Assembly (NCBI GenBank): GCA_014656495.1
Contig: BNCN01000004.1
Coordinates: forward strand, 434,001 to 498,000
DNA length: 64,000 nucleotides
Origin: Comamonas sp. KCTC 72670
GTDB lineage: Bacteria > Myxococcota > Myxococcia > Myxococcales > Myxococcaceae
Direction: 5' to 3'
A program made the position numbers and the translations under genes. The notes beneath the pieces are model-generated. The model had not been told where the DNA came from and searched no databases. It saw only the letters and a list, made by a program, of their open reading frames with translations. Positions 10,724 through 20,232 of the stretch are shown here, piece after piece (positions within the stretch are counted from its first letter, which is position 1; each line of letters starts with the position of its first letter).

Positions 10724-12226
10724 TTATGCGGAGGTCACCGAGACCTGTCCGTGCTCCACGCGCCACACCTCGGAGGTGCAGGCCTGGGCAAAGGCGGCGT
10801 CGTGGGTGACGAGCATCAGCGCGCCCGGGTACTCGCGCAGCGCCGCCTCCAGCCTTTCGATGGACGGCAGGTCCAGGTGGTTGGTGGGCTCGTCCAGCAC
10901 CAGCGCCCAGGCGTGTTGCCCCAGGCCCCGCGCGATGAGGAGCTTGCGGACCTCACCGGGGGACGGTTGCTCCGACGCGAGCAGCCGCTCCGGGTCCACG
11001 CCGAGCGCCGCCACGAGTGACAGCACCCGGCCTCGCTCCTCGGGCGGCAGCGCGCGCACCGCGTCCAGGTTGGCCCGGGCCTCCTCGGCGCTGACGTCCT
11101 GCGGCAGGTACAGCACCCGCTCGAGCGGAATGCGCGCGTGCTCCAGCAACGCGCGCACCAGGGTGCTCTTGCCCGCGCCGTTGGGCCCTTCGATGCGCAC
11201 GCGCGCCTCGCGGCTCACGGAGAGGTTCACCGGCCCGAGCAGCGCCACGTCCCCCGCGCTCAGACTCGGTACGTCCAGCGTGAAGAGCCACGGGTTGGGG
11301 GCACGCGCGTAGTCCAGGAAGACGGAGCGGCCCAGCGTCTTGTCCACGGTGACGGTGCCCACGGCCTCGCTGACGCGCTCCAGCTCGCGCCGGGCGACGC
11401 CCACGCGCCGTCCCGCGCCGGCCTCCGCCCAACCGGCCACCACCTTGGCGCCCATGGAGCGCGCGTCGTTGTCGTTCTTGTTCTTCAGGCGCTTGCGGGT
11501 GTGCCGCGCGGCATCCGCGGCCTGCTGTTCGCGCCGGGCCTGGTCCAGGAGCTGCGCCGCGCGGCGTTGGTCGGCGCGGGCCTGTTGGTGGGCGGCGAGC
11601 TCTGTCTCACGCTCGGCCTCCCAGTGTCCCCGCGCGGCGGTGTAGGCGCCGGGCCACAACCGGGCGCTCCCGTTGTGGACACGGAGGGTGTTCGTGGTGA
11701 GGGACTCCAGCAGCTCGCGGTCGTGGGACACCACGATGCCCAGGCCCCGGAAGCGGCGCAGCGCGGAGACGAGCCACGTGCGGGCCTCCGCGTCCAGGTG
11801 GTTGGTGGGCTCGTCCAACAGCAACAGGTGAGGCTCGGCCGCCAGGGCCGCGCCCACCTGCCACCGCTTGCGCTCGCCCGGTGACAGCGTGGACCAGCGC
11901 TCCAGCGCGGTGACGTCCAGGCCCAACTGGCCGTGAAGCCGCCGCGCGACGGAGTCCCACGACTCGGCGAAGGCGGAGATGTCGGGCGTGAGCGCCTCCA
12001 CCTCCTGACGGCAGAGCCGGAGGGTGGGGGCCGTGGGGTCGAGCTGGAGGTGGCCCTCGGTGGGCGTCAGCTCGCCCGCGAGCAGACGCAGCAGGGTGGA
12101 CTTGCCGGCGCCATTGGCCCCCACGAGCCCGGTCCAGCCAGGGGGCAGGTGGAAGTCGACATCGGAGAGGACGGGAACGGCGTCGGAAAACGCGAACGAA
12201 ACGCGGTGCGCGCGCACGGAAGGCAT
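10724..12226 (-). CDS. ABC-F family ATPase
   Basis: 500 aa with two ATP-binding cassettes and no membrane segments. First cassette: Walker A GANGAGKST, signature LSPGERKRWQ, Walker B LLLLDEPTNHLD. Between them an Arg/Lys-rich linker (about 195-270; RRAAQLLDQARREQQAADAA) which is the ribosome-contacting region in this family. Second cassette: GPNGAGKST, signature PSPGEVRKLL, Walker B ALVLDEPTNHLD. ABC-F proteins bind the ribosomal E site and rescue stalled or drug-bound ribosomes; some give antibiotic resistance. The compact length and long linker fit, but subgroup cannot be assigned by eye. Start ATG 12226. No close partner genes. Confidence 0.88.
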   Translation of the reverse strand: MPSVRAHRVSFAFSDAVPVLSDVDFHLPPGWTGLVGANGAGKSTLLRLLAGELTPTEGHLQLDPTAPTLRLCRQEVEALTPDISAFAESWDSVARRLHGQLGLDVTALERWSTLSPGERKRWQVGAALAAEPHLLLLDEPTNHLDAEARTWLVSALRRFRGLGIVVSHDRELLESLTTNTLRVHNGSARLWPGAYTAARGHWEAERETELAAHQQARADQRRAAQLLDQARREQQAADAARHTRKRLKNKNDNDARSMGAKVVAGWAEAGAGRRVGVARRELERVSEAVGTVTVDKTLGRSVFLDYARAPNPWLFTLDVPSLSAGDVALLGPVNLSVSREARVRIEGPNGAGKSTLVRALLEHARIPLERVLYLPQDVSAEEARANLDAVRALPPEERGRVLSLVAALGVDPERLLASEQPSPGEVRKLLIARGLGQHAWALVLDEPTNHLDLPSIERLEAALREYPGALMLVTHDAAFAQACTSEVWRVEHGQVSVTSA

Positions 12227-12443
12227 ATGAGGAGACTCCTGAATCCAGGGCGCAAGCCAGCCCGAAGGCGGCTCAGCGCGAGAACGTCAAACGACCTTGG
12301 ATTTCAGCGAAGCGTCCTCAAGGGTGCGGCGACCTCTGGTTGGGAGGGGGCGTCAATCCCTCCTGGTGATGGCTGCAATCTATGTCCAGGCGCGCGCCGG
12401 AATGCAACCCCCGCGTTCCGGCACGGCGCCCCGTCGTCTTGAA

Positions 12444-12818
12444 TCAACCGGCCGTGGGCGTCACGAAGTTCCCCATCCGGCGGGACAACCGCCACGCGCC
12501 GACGGAGGCCAGCAGGCCGCCTGACATGGCGAGCAACAGGGCGAGCGCCACGTTGTGCAGCGCCTCGAAGGTGCCGACGAAGAGGACGCGCGGGCCTTCC
12601 TCCGACAGCGGGCCCGCATACGCGCGCAGCAGGGACATGATGCCGGTGGCGAAGCCGAGCGTGCCGGCGATCAAGGTGCAGAGTCCGAGCGACAGCATCA
12701 GCGGCACGTAGCGCGGCTCGGGCCTGCGCGCGTACTGGACGCAGGTGGCGATGAGCGCGAGCCCCGCCAGCAGCGTCGGGTACATCCCCCAGCCTCCCGC
12801 GATGAATGCGTCCTTCAT
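12444..12818 (-). CDS. small integral membrane protein, possibly MotA/TolQ/ExbB-like
   Basis: 124 aa with about four hydrophobic segments (TLLAGLALIATCVQ, LMLSLGLCTLIAGTLGF, FEALHNVALALLLAMS and part of LLASVGAWRL). The opening AGGWGMYPTLLAGL and the Gly-rich middle faintly recall the MotA/TolQ/ExbB proton channel family, but the protein is too short for the full family. Start ATG 12818 with GGAGGG at 12826-12821. Divergent from the WYL regulator gene 106 bases away, which may control it. No firm function. Confidence 0.6.
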   Translation of the reverse strand: MKDAFIAGGWGMYPTLLAGLALIATCVQYARRPEPRYVPLMLSLGLCTLIAGTLGFATGIMSLLRAYAGPLSEEGPRVLFVGTFEALHNVALALLLAMSGGLLASVGAWRLSRRMGNFVTPTAG

Positions 12819-12923
12819 GGTTCCCTCCAGGTGGTGTGTCCGATGGGCCCAGACATCGCGGCGCATGGAAGGTTCCCGCGAAGCGGATAGGGTGCGCGCC
12901 ATCCCTTCGCCTCGGGTGACGTC

Positions 12924-13637
12924 ATGGACAGGATTCTTCGCCTCTTCGGGCTCATGGACTCGCTGCGGCGGCACCGGAGCGCCGTCACGGCGCAGGTGCT
13001 CGCGGAGGAGCACCAAGTCTCGGTCCGGACGGTCTACCGCGACATCCAGATGCTGCAGGCGCTCGGGGCACCCATCGGTGGCGAGGCGGGGCTGGGCTAC
13101 GTGCTCCTCCCCGGGTTCTTCCTGCCGCCGTTGATGTTCTCCTTGGAGGAATTGGAGGCGCTCGTCTTGGGCGCGCGTTGGGTCGAGCAGCTCCCGGACT
13201 CGGCGCTGGCCTCGTCCGCGACCAATGCCCTGGCCAAGCTGGGCACGGCGATTCCCGAGGAGCTCGCGGGGCGCATCGACGACACGGGCCTGTGGCCTGT
13301 CATGGAGGGCGGCGCGGGACCTTCGCAGCTGCTCGGGCTGGTGCGGCGCGCGATGCGCGAGGAGCGCGGGCTCTCCATCCGGTACCAGAACCAGGAGGGC
13401 GTGGTGTCCGAGCGCGTCGTGCTCCCCGTGCAGCTCGCGTACTTCCAGTCGCGGCAGGTCTTCGCGGCCTGGTGCTTCAAGCGGAACGCGTTCGCCCGCT
13501 TCCGCCTGGACCGGGTGCAGCACGCGGAGCTGTCCGAGCAGCGCTTCCACCGGCCTCGCGTGGAGCTCGCGCAGCAGTGGTTCGAGGAGTTCGAGGTCCA
13601 GCTCGAGCAAGGTCCCGACGACAAGGACATCCCCTGA
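12924..13637 (+). CDS. YafY-like transcriptional regulator (HTH_11 plus WYL)
   Basis: 237 aa. Residues 1-60 form a DeoR-type winged helix-turn-helix (RILRLFGLMDSLRRHRS..VTAQVLAEEHQVSVRTVYRDI). From about 130 a WYL domain follows (GLSIRYQNQEGVVSERVVLPVQL.. AAWCFKRNAFARFRLDRV), where the name-giving residues read VQLAYF and AAWC. WYL domains bind small molecules or nucleic acid and such regulators often repress an adjacent gene. The NmrA-like gene begins about 118 bases downstream on the same strand and the small membrane protein is divergent; either is a plausible target. Start ATG 12924. Confidence 0.85.
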   Translation: MDRILRLFGLMDSLRRHRSAVTAQVLAEEHQVSVRTVYRDIQMLQALGAPIGGEAGLGYVLLPGFFLPPLMFSLEELEALVLGARWVEQLPDSALASSATNALAKLGTAIPEELAGRIDDTGLWPVMEGGAGPSQLLGLVRRAMREERGLSIRYQNQEGVVSERVVLPVQLAYFQSRQVFAAWCFKRNAFARFRLDRVQHAELSEQRFHRPRVELAQQWFEEFEVQLEQGPDDKDIP

Positions 13638-13755
13638 AGCCGCCGGTGTGCCCTGGGGACGTCGGCTGCTGACACGTTCTGTCGCGGCGCCGCGTTATCC
13701 GGTTCGGGTGCCGCCCACGGAAGACGGGTGGCCTTCACTCGACATGGAGACCCCC

Positions 13756-14610
13756 ATGAACGCACCCCTCGAAAAGACGCCTCGCTCGCCTGGGCGCATC
13801 CTGGTCACCGGCGCCACGGGCAAGGTCGGCCGGCACCTCGTCCGGCAGCTCGTCGCCGCCGGGCATCGCGTCCGCGCGCTGTCCCGGAACCCGGCGCGGG
13901 CGAACCTCCCGCCGGAAGTCGAGGTCATGCAGGGCGACCTGGCGGACGTGGCCTCCCTGGCCCGTGCGTTCGAAGGCGTGAGCGCCGTCCACCTCATCAC
14001 CCTGGGCGGCGACAACGGTGAGGCGCTGACGAACGGCGACGACATCATCCAACTCGCCGAGAAGTCCGGTGTCCGGAGGGCCACGGTGCTGGGCGGCTGG
14101 GACGAGACCTCCGTCGAGAGCGCCCTCCAGAAGAGCGCCATCGGGTGGACGCGGCTGGAGCCCGTCGAGTTCATGTCGAACGCGCTGGAGTGGGCGCCTG
14201 GCATCAAGGCGACGGGCGCGGTCCGGCAACTGGCGACGTGGCCCAGCGCCGTGGTGCACGAGGCGGACATCGCGGCGGTGGCGTTGGTCGCGCTGACGCG
14301 GGACGGGCACGCCGGCAAGCGGTATCCCCTGAGTGGCCCGCAGGCGCTCACCCCCGCGGAGCGCACGGCGCTCATCGCCAAGGCCGTGGGCCGCGCCATC
14401 ACCTTCGAGTCACTCGATGAAGCACAGGAGCGCGAGCGCCTCCGCGCCAACGGTTACCCGGAGGACTACGTCGAGTTCGGCATCCAGCTCGCCACGAATC
14501 CCCCGGCGCAAGCGGCGACGCTCGTTCCCACGGTGGAGCAGGTGACGGGACGCCCCGGGCGCACCTTCGCGGCCTGGGCCCTGGAGAATGCCCAGGCGTT
14601 CCGCGCCTAG
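13756..14610 (+). CDS. NmrA-like NAD(P)-binding reductase
   Basis: 284 aa atypical short-chain dehydrogenase. ILVTGATGKVGRHLVRQL is the glycine-rich nucleotide-binding motif, followed by ALSRNPARANLPPEVEV and VMQGDLAD. The SDR Tyr-Lys pair is absent, as in NmrA/YwnB-type proteins; the middle (TVLGGWDETSVESALQ, WTRLEPVEFMSN) matches quinone-reductase or redox-sensing relatives. Start: ATG 13756 has GGAGA at 13747-13751; an ATG at 13744 would add four residues. Same strand and close behind the WYL regulator, with the PhyH gene 12 bases after, so WYL-NmrA-PhyH may be one transcript. Confidence 0.8.
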   Translation: MNAPLEKTPRSPGRILVTGATGKVGRHLVRQLVAAGHRVRALSRNPARANLPPEVEVMQGDLADVASLARAFEGVSAVHLITLGGDNGEALTNGDDIIQLAEKSGVRRATVLGGWDETSVESALQKSAIGWTRLEPVEFMSNALEWAPGIKATGAVRQLATWPSAVVHEADIAAVALVALTRDGHAGKRYPLSGPQALTPAERTALIAKAVGRAITFESLDEAQERERLRANGYPEDYVEFGIQLATNPPAQAATLVPTVEQVTGRPGRTFAAWALENAQAFRA

Positions 14611-14621
14611 AGGAGACCGGG

Positions 14622-15380
14622 ATGGCCTTGCACGACGACGAGGTCGCGCGCTACCAGCGCGAGGGCTTCCTGAAGGTGCCCCAGGTGCTGACGCCCGAGG
14701 AGGTCGCCGAAGGCCTCGAGGAGGCCACGGCGATGCTGCGGCGTCAGGACACGCTCCAGTGGCCCTCGGAAGCCGGGGTGGTCATGGACTGGGTCGCCTC
14801 TCCTGAGCTCGAAAGCCGCATCCTGCGCCGCCTGGTGCTCCATCCCGTCATCACCGCCATGGCGGAGCGGTTGGCGGGGCGGCCGCTGCGCCTGTTCAAA
14901 TCGGAGCTGCTGCGCAAGGCGCAGGTGGGCTCCGCGGCCACGCCCCTGCATGCCGATGAAGGTGCGCTGCCCATCAACGGCGCGCCGGTGACGCTCACCG
15001 CCTGGGTGGCGTTGGTGGACGTCCCCGAACAGCGTGGCTGTATGACCTTCTGGCCCGGTACCTGCCAACTGGTGCTCCCGGAGGACGCCGAGGCGTTGGA
15101 CACGCACCCCGAGGTGGCCTTTCGGCCTCGCGTCACGGTGCCGCTCCGGGCGGGGGACTGCACGTTCCATGACGCGCGGACGCTGCACGCGGCCCACGCG
15201 AACACGACGGAAGTCACGCGAATCTCCCTGGCCACCGTCTACATGGACGCAGAGGCGACGTTCGACCCGGAGCGCTTCCTCTACTCCGGCGAGGGGATGA
15301 CGGACCCTCTCTCCCTCCACCTGAAGTCATTGGGCGCGGGGCAGCCCCTGGCCAGCGAGCACTTTCCGAAGCTCCGCTGA
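14622..15380 (+). CDS. PhyH-family Fe(II)/2-oxoglutarate dioxygenase
   Basis: 252 aa. The iron-binding facial triad is visible: H-x-D in TPLHADEG (about residue 109) and the distal His in ADCTFHDARTLHAAHAN region, with the 2-oxoglutarate-binding Arg in TEVTRISLATVY. Upstream AGRPLRLFKSELLRK and downstream FWPGTCQ (usual FxPGSH) match the family. These enzymes hydroxylate small molecules; the substrate is unknown. It starts 12 bases after the NmrA-like gene, suggesting a shared transcript and pathway. A second, unrelated-in-detail PhyH protein is at 38054-38836. Confidence 0.8.
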   Translation: MALHDDEVARYQREGFLKVPQVLTPEEVAEGLEEATAMLRRQDTLQWPSEAGVVMDWVASPELESRILRRLVLHPVITAMAERLAGRPLRLFKSELLRKAQVGSAATPLHADEGALPINGAPVTLTAWVALVDVPEQRGCMTFWPGTCQLVLPEDAEALDTHPEVAFRPRVTVPLRAGDCTFHDARTLHAAHANTTEVTRISLATVYMDAEATFDPERFLYSGEGMTDPLSLHLKSLGAGQPLASEHFPKLR

Positions 15381-15388
15381 AAATGAAA

Positions 15389-15419
15389 CGGCGCGCGTGA
15401 GTCGTCCTCACGCGCGCCG
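15389..15419. terminator. bidirectional terminator hairpin
   Basis: Perfect 13-base stem CGGCGCGCGTGAG/CTCACGCGCGCCG with loop TCGTC, placed between the convergent ends of the PhyH and SPFH genes. No T-run on the plus side; AAAATGAAA on the left gives TTTCATTTT for the minus-strand gene. Confidence 0.75.
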
Positions 15420-15460
15420 CGAATCATCCACGGGACTCAGGACACCCGTGGGGGAGTGCC

Positions 15461-16579
15461 TCAGTCCTCCTGCGAGTCCACGGGAGGCCGGGGGCGCCGC
15501 GCGGCCACCGCGGGGAGGCCGCCGGGCAGGGTGGCGTGTTCGGGGACCATCGTGTTCCGGGCAATGGCCTGGGCGCTCAGGCCCCCGGCGGAGCGGGGCG
15601 GCTGCGCGGCCGGGGCGCGCTTGGGGGCGCTGTCCTCACCCTGCTGGGAGAAGACCTCCTTGAGCGCGGCGACGGCCCCCAGCGTGGCGGTGGCCTCGTA
15701 GGGGATGAACATCTTGTTGTCGCCCTTGCCCAGCTCCTGGAGGGTCTCCATGTAGCGCAGCGCGAGCACCTCGGGCGTGGCGCGGCCGGTGTGGATGGCC
15801 TCGAAGACGAGGCGGGTGGCCTCGGCCTTGCCTTCCGCCTGCAGCATGGTGGCGCGCTTGTGGCCTTCGGCGCGGGCCACCTCGGCGTCGCGCTCGGCCT
15901 CGGCGCGGAGGATGCGGGAGATCTTCTCGCCCTCGGCCTGGAGGATGGCGGCGGCCTTGTCGCCCTCGGCCTTGGTGACCTCGGCGCGGCGCTCACGCTC
16001 GGCGGTCATCTGCTTGGCCATGGCGGCCTTGATGGCCTGCGGCGGCTCGATTTCACGCAGCTCCACGCGCGTCACCTTCACGCCCCACTTCTCCGTGGCG
16101 TCGTCCAGCACCATGCGCAGCTTGGTGTTGACCGTCTCGCGGCTGGTCAGCGTCTGGTCCAGCGTCAGGCCGCCCATGATGTTGCGCAGGTTCGTCATCG
16201 TCAGCTGCTCGATGGCGAGCGCGAGGTTCTCGATCTGGTAGAGCGCCTTCGCGGGCTCGACGATCTGGTAGTAGATGACCGAGCCAACCTCCATGTTCAC
16301 GTTGTCGTGCGTGATGACCTGGACGGTGTCGAAGCCCATGACCTGCTCACGCAGGTCCACCAGGTTGCTGCGCATGATGCGGTTGCCCGTGCGCATCTCG
16401 ATGGCGCGGGGCGAGTCCACGAAGGGGATGAGGTAGTTGAGGCCGCTGGTGGCGACGTTGTGGAACTTGCCCAGCCGCTCCACCACCAGGACCTTGGCCT
16501 GCGGAACGATGCGGATGCCCGAGCTGGCGATGCCCAGCAGGATGACCGCGAAGATGCCCAAAATCGTCAAGAATTCCAT
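15461..16579 (-). CDS. qmcA: SPFH/Band 7 (stomatin-like) membrane protein
   Basis: 372 aa. An N-terminal membrane anchor (residues 2-22, MEFLTILGIFAVILLGIASSG) is followed by the SPFH domain (VPQAKVLVVERLGKFHNVATSGLN to about residue 190), then a long Glu/Ala/Arg coiled coil (REEAEVTKAEGDKAAAILQAEGE style, about 195-285) and a Pro-rich tail. These proteins form large ring-like oligomers in membrane microdomains and often regulate FtsH or work with NfeD. The upstream nfeD-like gene overlaps its start by 13 bases, so translation is coupled. Start ATG 16579 has GGAGG at about 16590-16586. Confidence 0.9.
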   Translation of the reverse strand: MEFLTILGIFAVILLGIASSGIRIVPQAKVLVVERLGKFHNVATSGLNYLIPFVDSPRAIEMRTGNRIMRSNLVDLREQVMGFDTVQVITHDNVNMEVGSVIYYQIVEPAKALYQIENLALAIEQLTMTNLRNIMGGLTLDQTLTSRETVNTKLRMVLDDATEKWGVKVTRVELREIEPPQAIKAAMAKQMTAERERRAEVTKAEGDKAAAILQAEGEKISRILRAEAERDAEVARAEGHKRATMLQAEGKAEATRLVFEAIHTGRATPEVLALRYMETLQELGKGDNKMFIPYEATATLGAVAALKEVFSQQGEDSAPKRAPAAQPPRSAGGLSAQAIARNTMVPEHATLPGGLPAVAARRPRPPVDSQED

Positions 16580-17067
16580 CCCGACTCCTCCTTCTTCGAG
16601 TCCCCCACGGGAACCGGCATTGACGCCGTCGGTCGGCGTACCCAGAGCTTGAGGCCTTCGATCTGCTCCACGGTGACCCGCTCCCCCTCGGGCACGGGGC
16701 CCGACAGCCAGCGCGCCGTCCACAGCTCCCCGTTGATGCGCACCGTGCCCCCGTGCGCGTCGCCCAGGGACTCCACCACCACCGCCTCCTGCCCGATCAT
16801 CGCCTCGGTGCCTGTCTTCAAATGCGTGGCGTCCCGCATGAAAACGTTTTTGAAGAGGGTCCGTGAGGCGGCGAACAAGGCGCCGGAGATGGCGATGAAC
16901 AGGAACAGCTGACCGTTGAGGTCCAGTCCCAGGGCCGCGCCAATGGAGGCGGCCAGGGCTCCCACGGCGAACCACAGGACCATGAAGGTCGTGAGGTGAA
17001 CCTCCAGCGCCCCCAGAAGGAGCGCCGCGATCAGCCAGAGCAGCCACGCGGTGGGAGTGAAGTCCAT
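16567..17067 (-). CDS. NfeD-like membrane protein
   Basis: 166 aa, short NfeD type. Residues 5-85 hold three hydrophobic helices (AWLLWLIAALLLGALEV, LWFAVGALAASIGAAL, LFLFIAISGALFAASRTLF); residues 95-150 form the OB-fold NfeD domain (GTEAMIGQEAVVVESL..GTVRINGELWTARW..VPEGERVTVEQIEGLKLWV). NfeD proteins pair with SPFH proteins in the membrane. Its last codons overlap the SPFH gene start, the classic arrangement. Start at ATG 17067; the upstream extension is not hydrophobic or conserved-looking. Confidence 0.88.
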   Translation of the reverse strand: MDFTPTAWLLWLIAALLLGALEVHLTTFMVLWFAVGALAASIGAALGLDLNGQLFLFIAISGALFAASRTLFKNVFMRDATHLKTGTEAMIGQEAVVVESLGDAHGGTVRINGELWTARWLSGPVPEGERVTVEQIEGLKLWVRRPTASMPVPVGDSKKEESGWNS

Positions 17068-17136
17068 GCATCCTGTTTGGCAGTGGCGCGGGCGTCCTGT
17101 CAAACAGGCGGGCGGCGGCCCGTGTTGACTCGAGGC

Positions 17137-17346
17137 TCACAGGTGAAGCGGCGCTTCACCGTCCTCCGCGCGCATCAGGGAATCCACCTGACGTTGGAGG
17201 TCCTGAAGCCGGTCGAGCTTCGCCTTGAGCGCCTCGCGCAGCGCTCGCTCGTCGGTGTGGAGGACCTCGTCGCGGAGCTGGTCGACGCTCTCGGCCAGGC
17301 AGGCGTGGAGGAGGTGGATCTGCTGTTGGGAGAGCTCCAGGACCAT
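17137..17346 (-). CDS. small coiled-coil protein of unknown function
   Basis: 69 aa, starting MVLELSQQQIHLLHACL. Nearly all of it is a charged amphipathic helix with heptad-like Leu spacing (DQLRDEVLHTDERALREALKAKLDRLQDLQRQVDSL). Start ATG 17346 chosen because the preceding 16 in-frame residues are not helical and GGTATCTCCCATG lacks a better option. It lies 70 bases upstream of nfeD in the same direction and may be co-transcribed. No recognised family. Confidence 0.55.
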   Translation of the reverse strand: MVLELSQQQIHLLHACLAESVDQLRDEVLHTDERALREALKAKLDRLQDLQRQVDSLMRAEDGEAPLHL

Positions 17347-17625
17347 GGGAGATACCTCTCGGGACCGGGTCGTTGCACCGAAGGCCTGACGCACAGGCGG
17401 TCACGGAACAACCGAAAGGTAATGCGTCCCCCGGCGGCGCGGAGGGCACCCGGACACCGCCTGGCGGGATGTCTGGCGACCTGAGGGCATGTGGGGCGTG
17501 GGAGGCCGGGGGCACGCGGCCGCCAGAGGTTCACTCCGGCGGCCGGGCTTCATCCCGGCTCGGCGTCCTGGTGGAGCGCCGAGGCGCCCTGCGGTCCCTG
17601 GGGGACGGACCGGGCGGGCAAGCGC
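17347..17625. other. intergenic stretch without visible gene
   Basis: Between the small coiled-coil gene and the hppA terminator. It must hold the promoter of the minus-strand coiled-coil/nfeD unit, but I see no convincing -35/-10 pair and no conserved reading frame. Confidence 0.4.
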
Positions 17626-17662
17626 TCGCGGTGGGCGGCCCCTGGGAGGGGACCCACCGCGA
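17626..17662 (-). terminator. terminator of the pyrophosphatase gene
   Basis: Perfect 10-base stem TCGCGGTGGG/CCCACCGCGA with an inner CCCT/AGGG pairing, 12 bases beyond the hppA stop. It lacks a T-run. Confidence 0.6.
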
Positions 17663-17674
17663 ACGGTGAAACCA

Positions 17675-19753
<2,079 letters not shown>

Positions 19754-20201
19754 CCATTCCTCCGAAGCAGTCTCGGGGGATTGGCCTCCCTTCCGAGTCG
19801 CTCGTACTCCGCGAAAATTTGTCCGGAGGCGTATACGTGATTTCTGTGCAAGCGGGGAGGTTCCTCGGAGCGGCGCCGAGGGAAGGCCCCTCCGACGGCG
19901 GCCTGGGCGGGTGCGTCAGCGCCGCGCGCCGTCAGGACCCACCCGGGTCCGCGCGCCTGGCGCTGGGGTGAAACGCGTGTCCCCTCGGGGGGTTAGGACC
20001 TCTCGTCGCGGCTGGGCGCGTCGCGCGGGCCGCCGGTGGTGGGGGCGCGGTGGGCGTCTTTGTTTGAGCTGCGCGGGAAGGGGGCTCCGTCCCTGGCGCT
20101 GGGCGGCGGGCGACGGCGCCCCTCCACCCGTCGTCGAGATCGACCTCGTCCGCGTCAACCCATGAAGTCCCCTGTCGCGCCGGGAAGATCCAATCTAGCG
20201 C
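19754..20201. other. intergenic region between hppA and dnaE2
   Basis: About 450 bases of GC-rich sequence with divergent genes on either side. The AT-richer patch around 19805-19850 (CGCGAAAATTTGTCC) probably holds the hppA promoter. No conserved reading frame seen; the LexA-like box begins at its right end. Confidence 0.4.
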
Positions 20202-20217
20202 CTGAATGCCTGTTCAG
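20202..20217 (+). promoter_or_regulatory. LexA-like SOS operator of dnaE2
   Basis: CTGAATGCCTGTTCAG: arms CTGAA/TTCAG around a 6-base spacer. It agrees with the myxobacterial LexA consensus I remember (CTRHAMRYBYGTTCAGS) except at two positions. It sits about 16 bases before the most likely dnaE2 start codon, ideal for repression. Confidence 0.65.
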
Positions 20218-20232
20218 TATCTAGATCCGGGC

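Noticed and set aside
12444-13610. long minus-strand frame joining the WYL regulator region with the small membrane protein
   Set aside because: Only the C-terminal 124 codons look like a protein; the rest is antisense to the WYL regulator.
20206-20232. ATG 20206 as start of dnaE2
   Set aside because: It lies inside the LexA-like palindrome, and the nine extra residues do not fit the family N-terminus.
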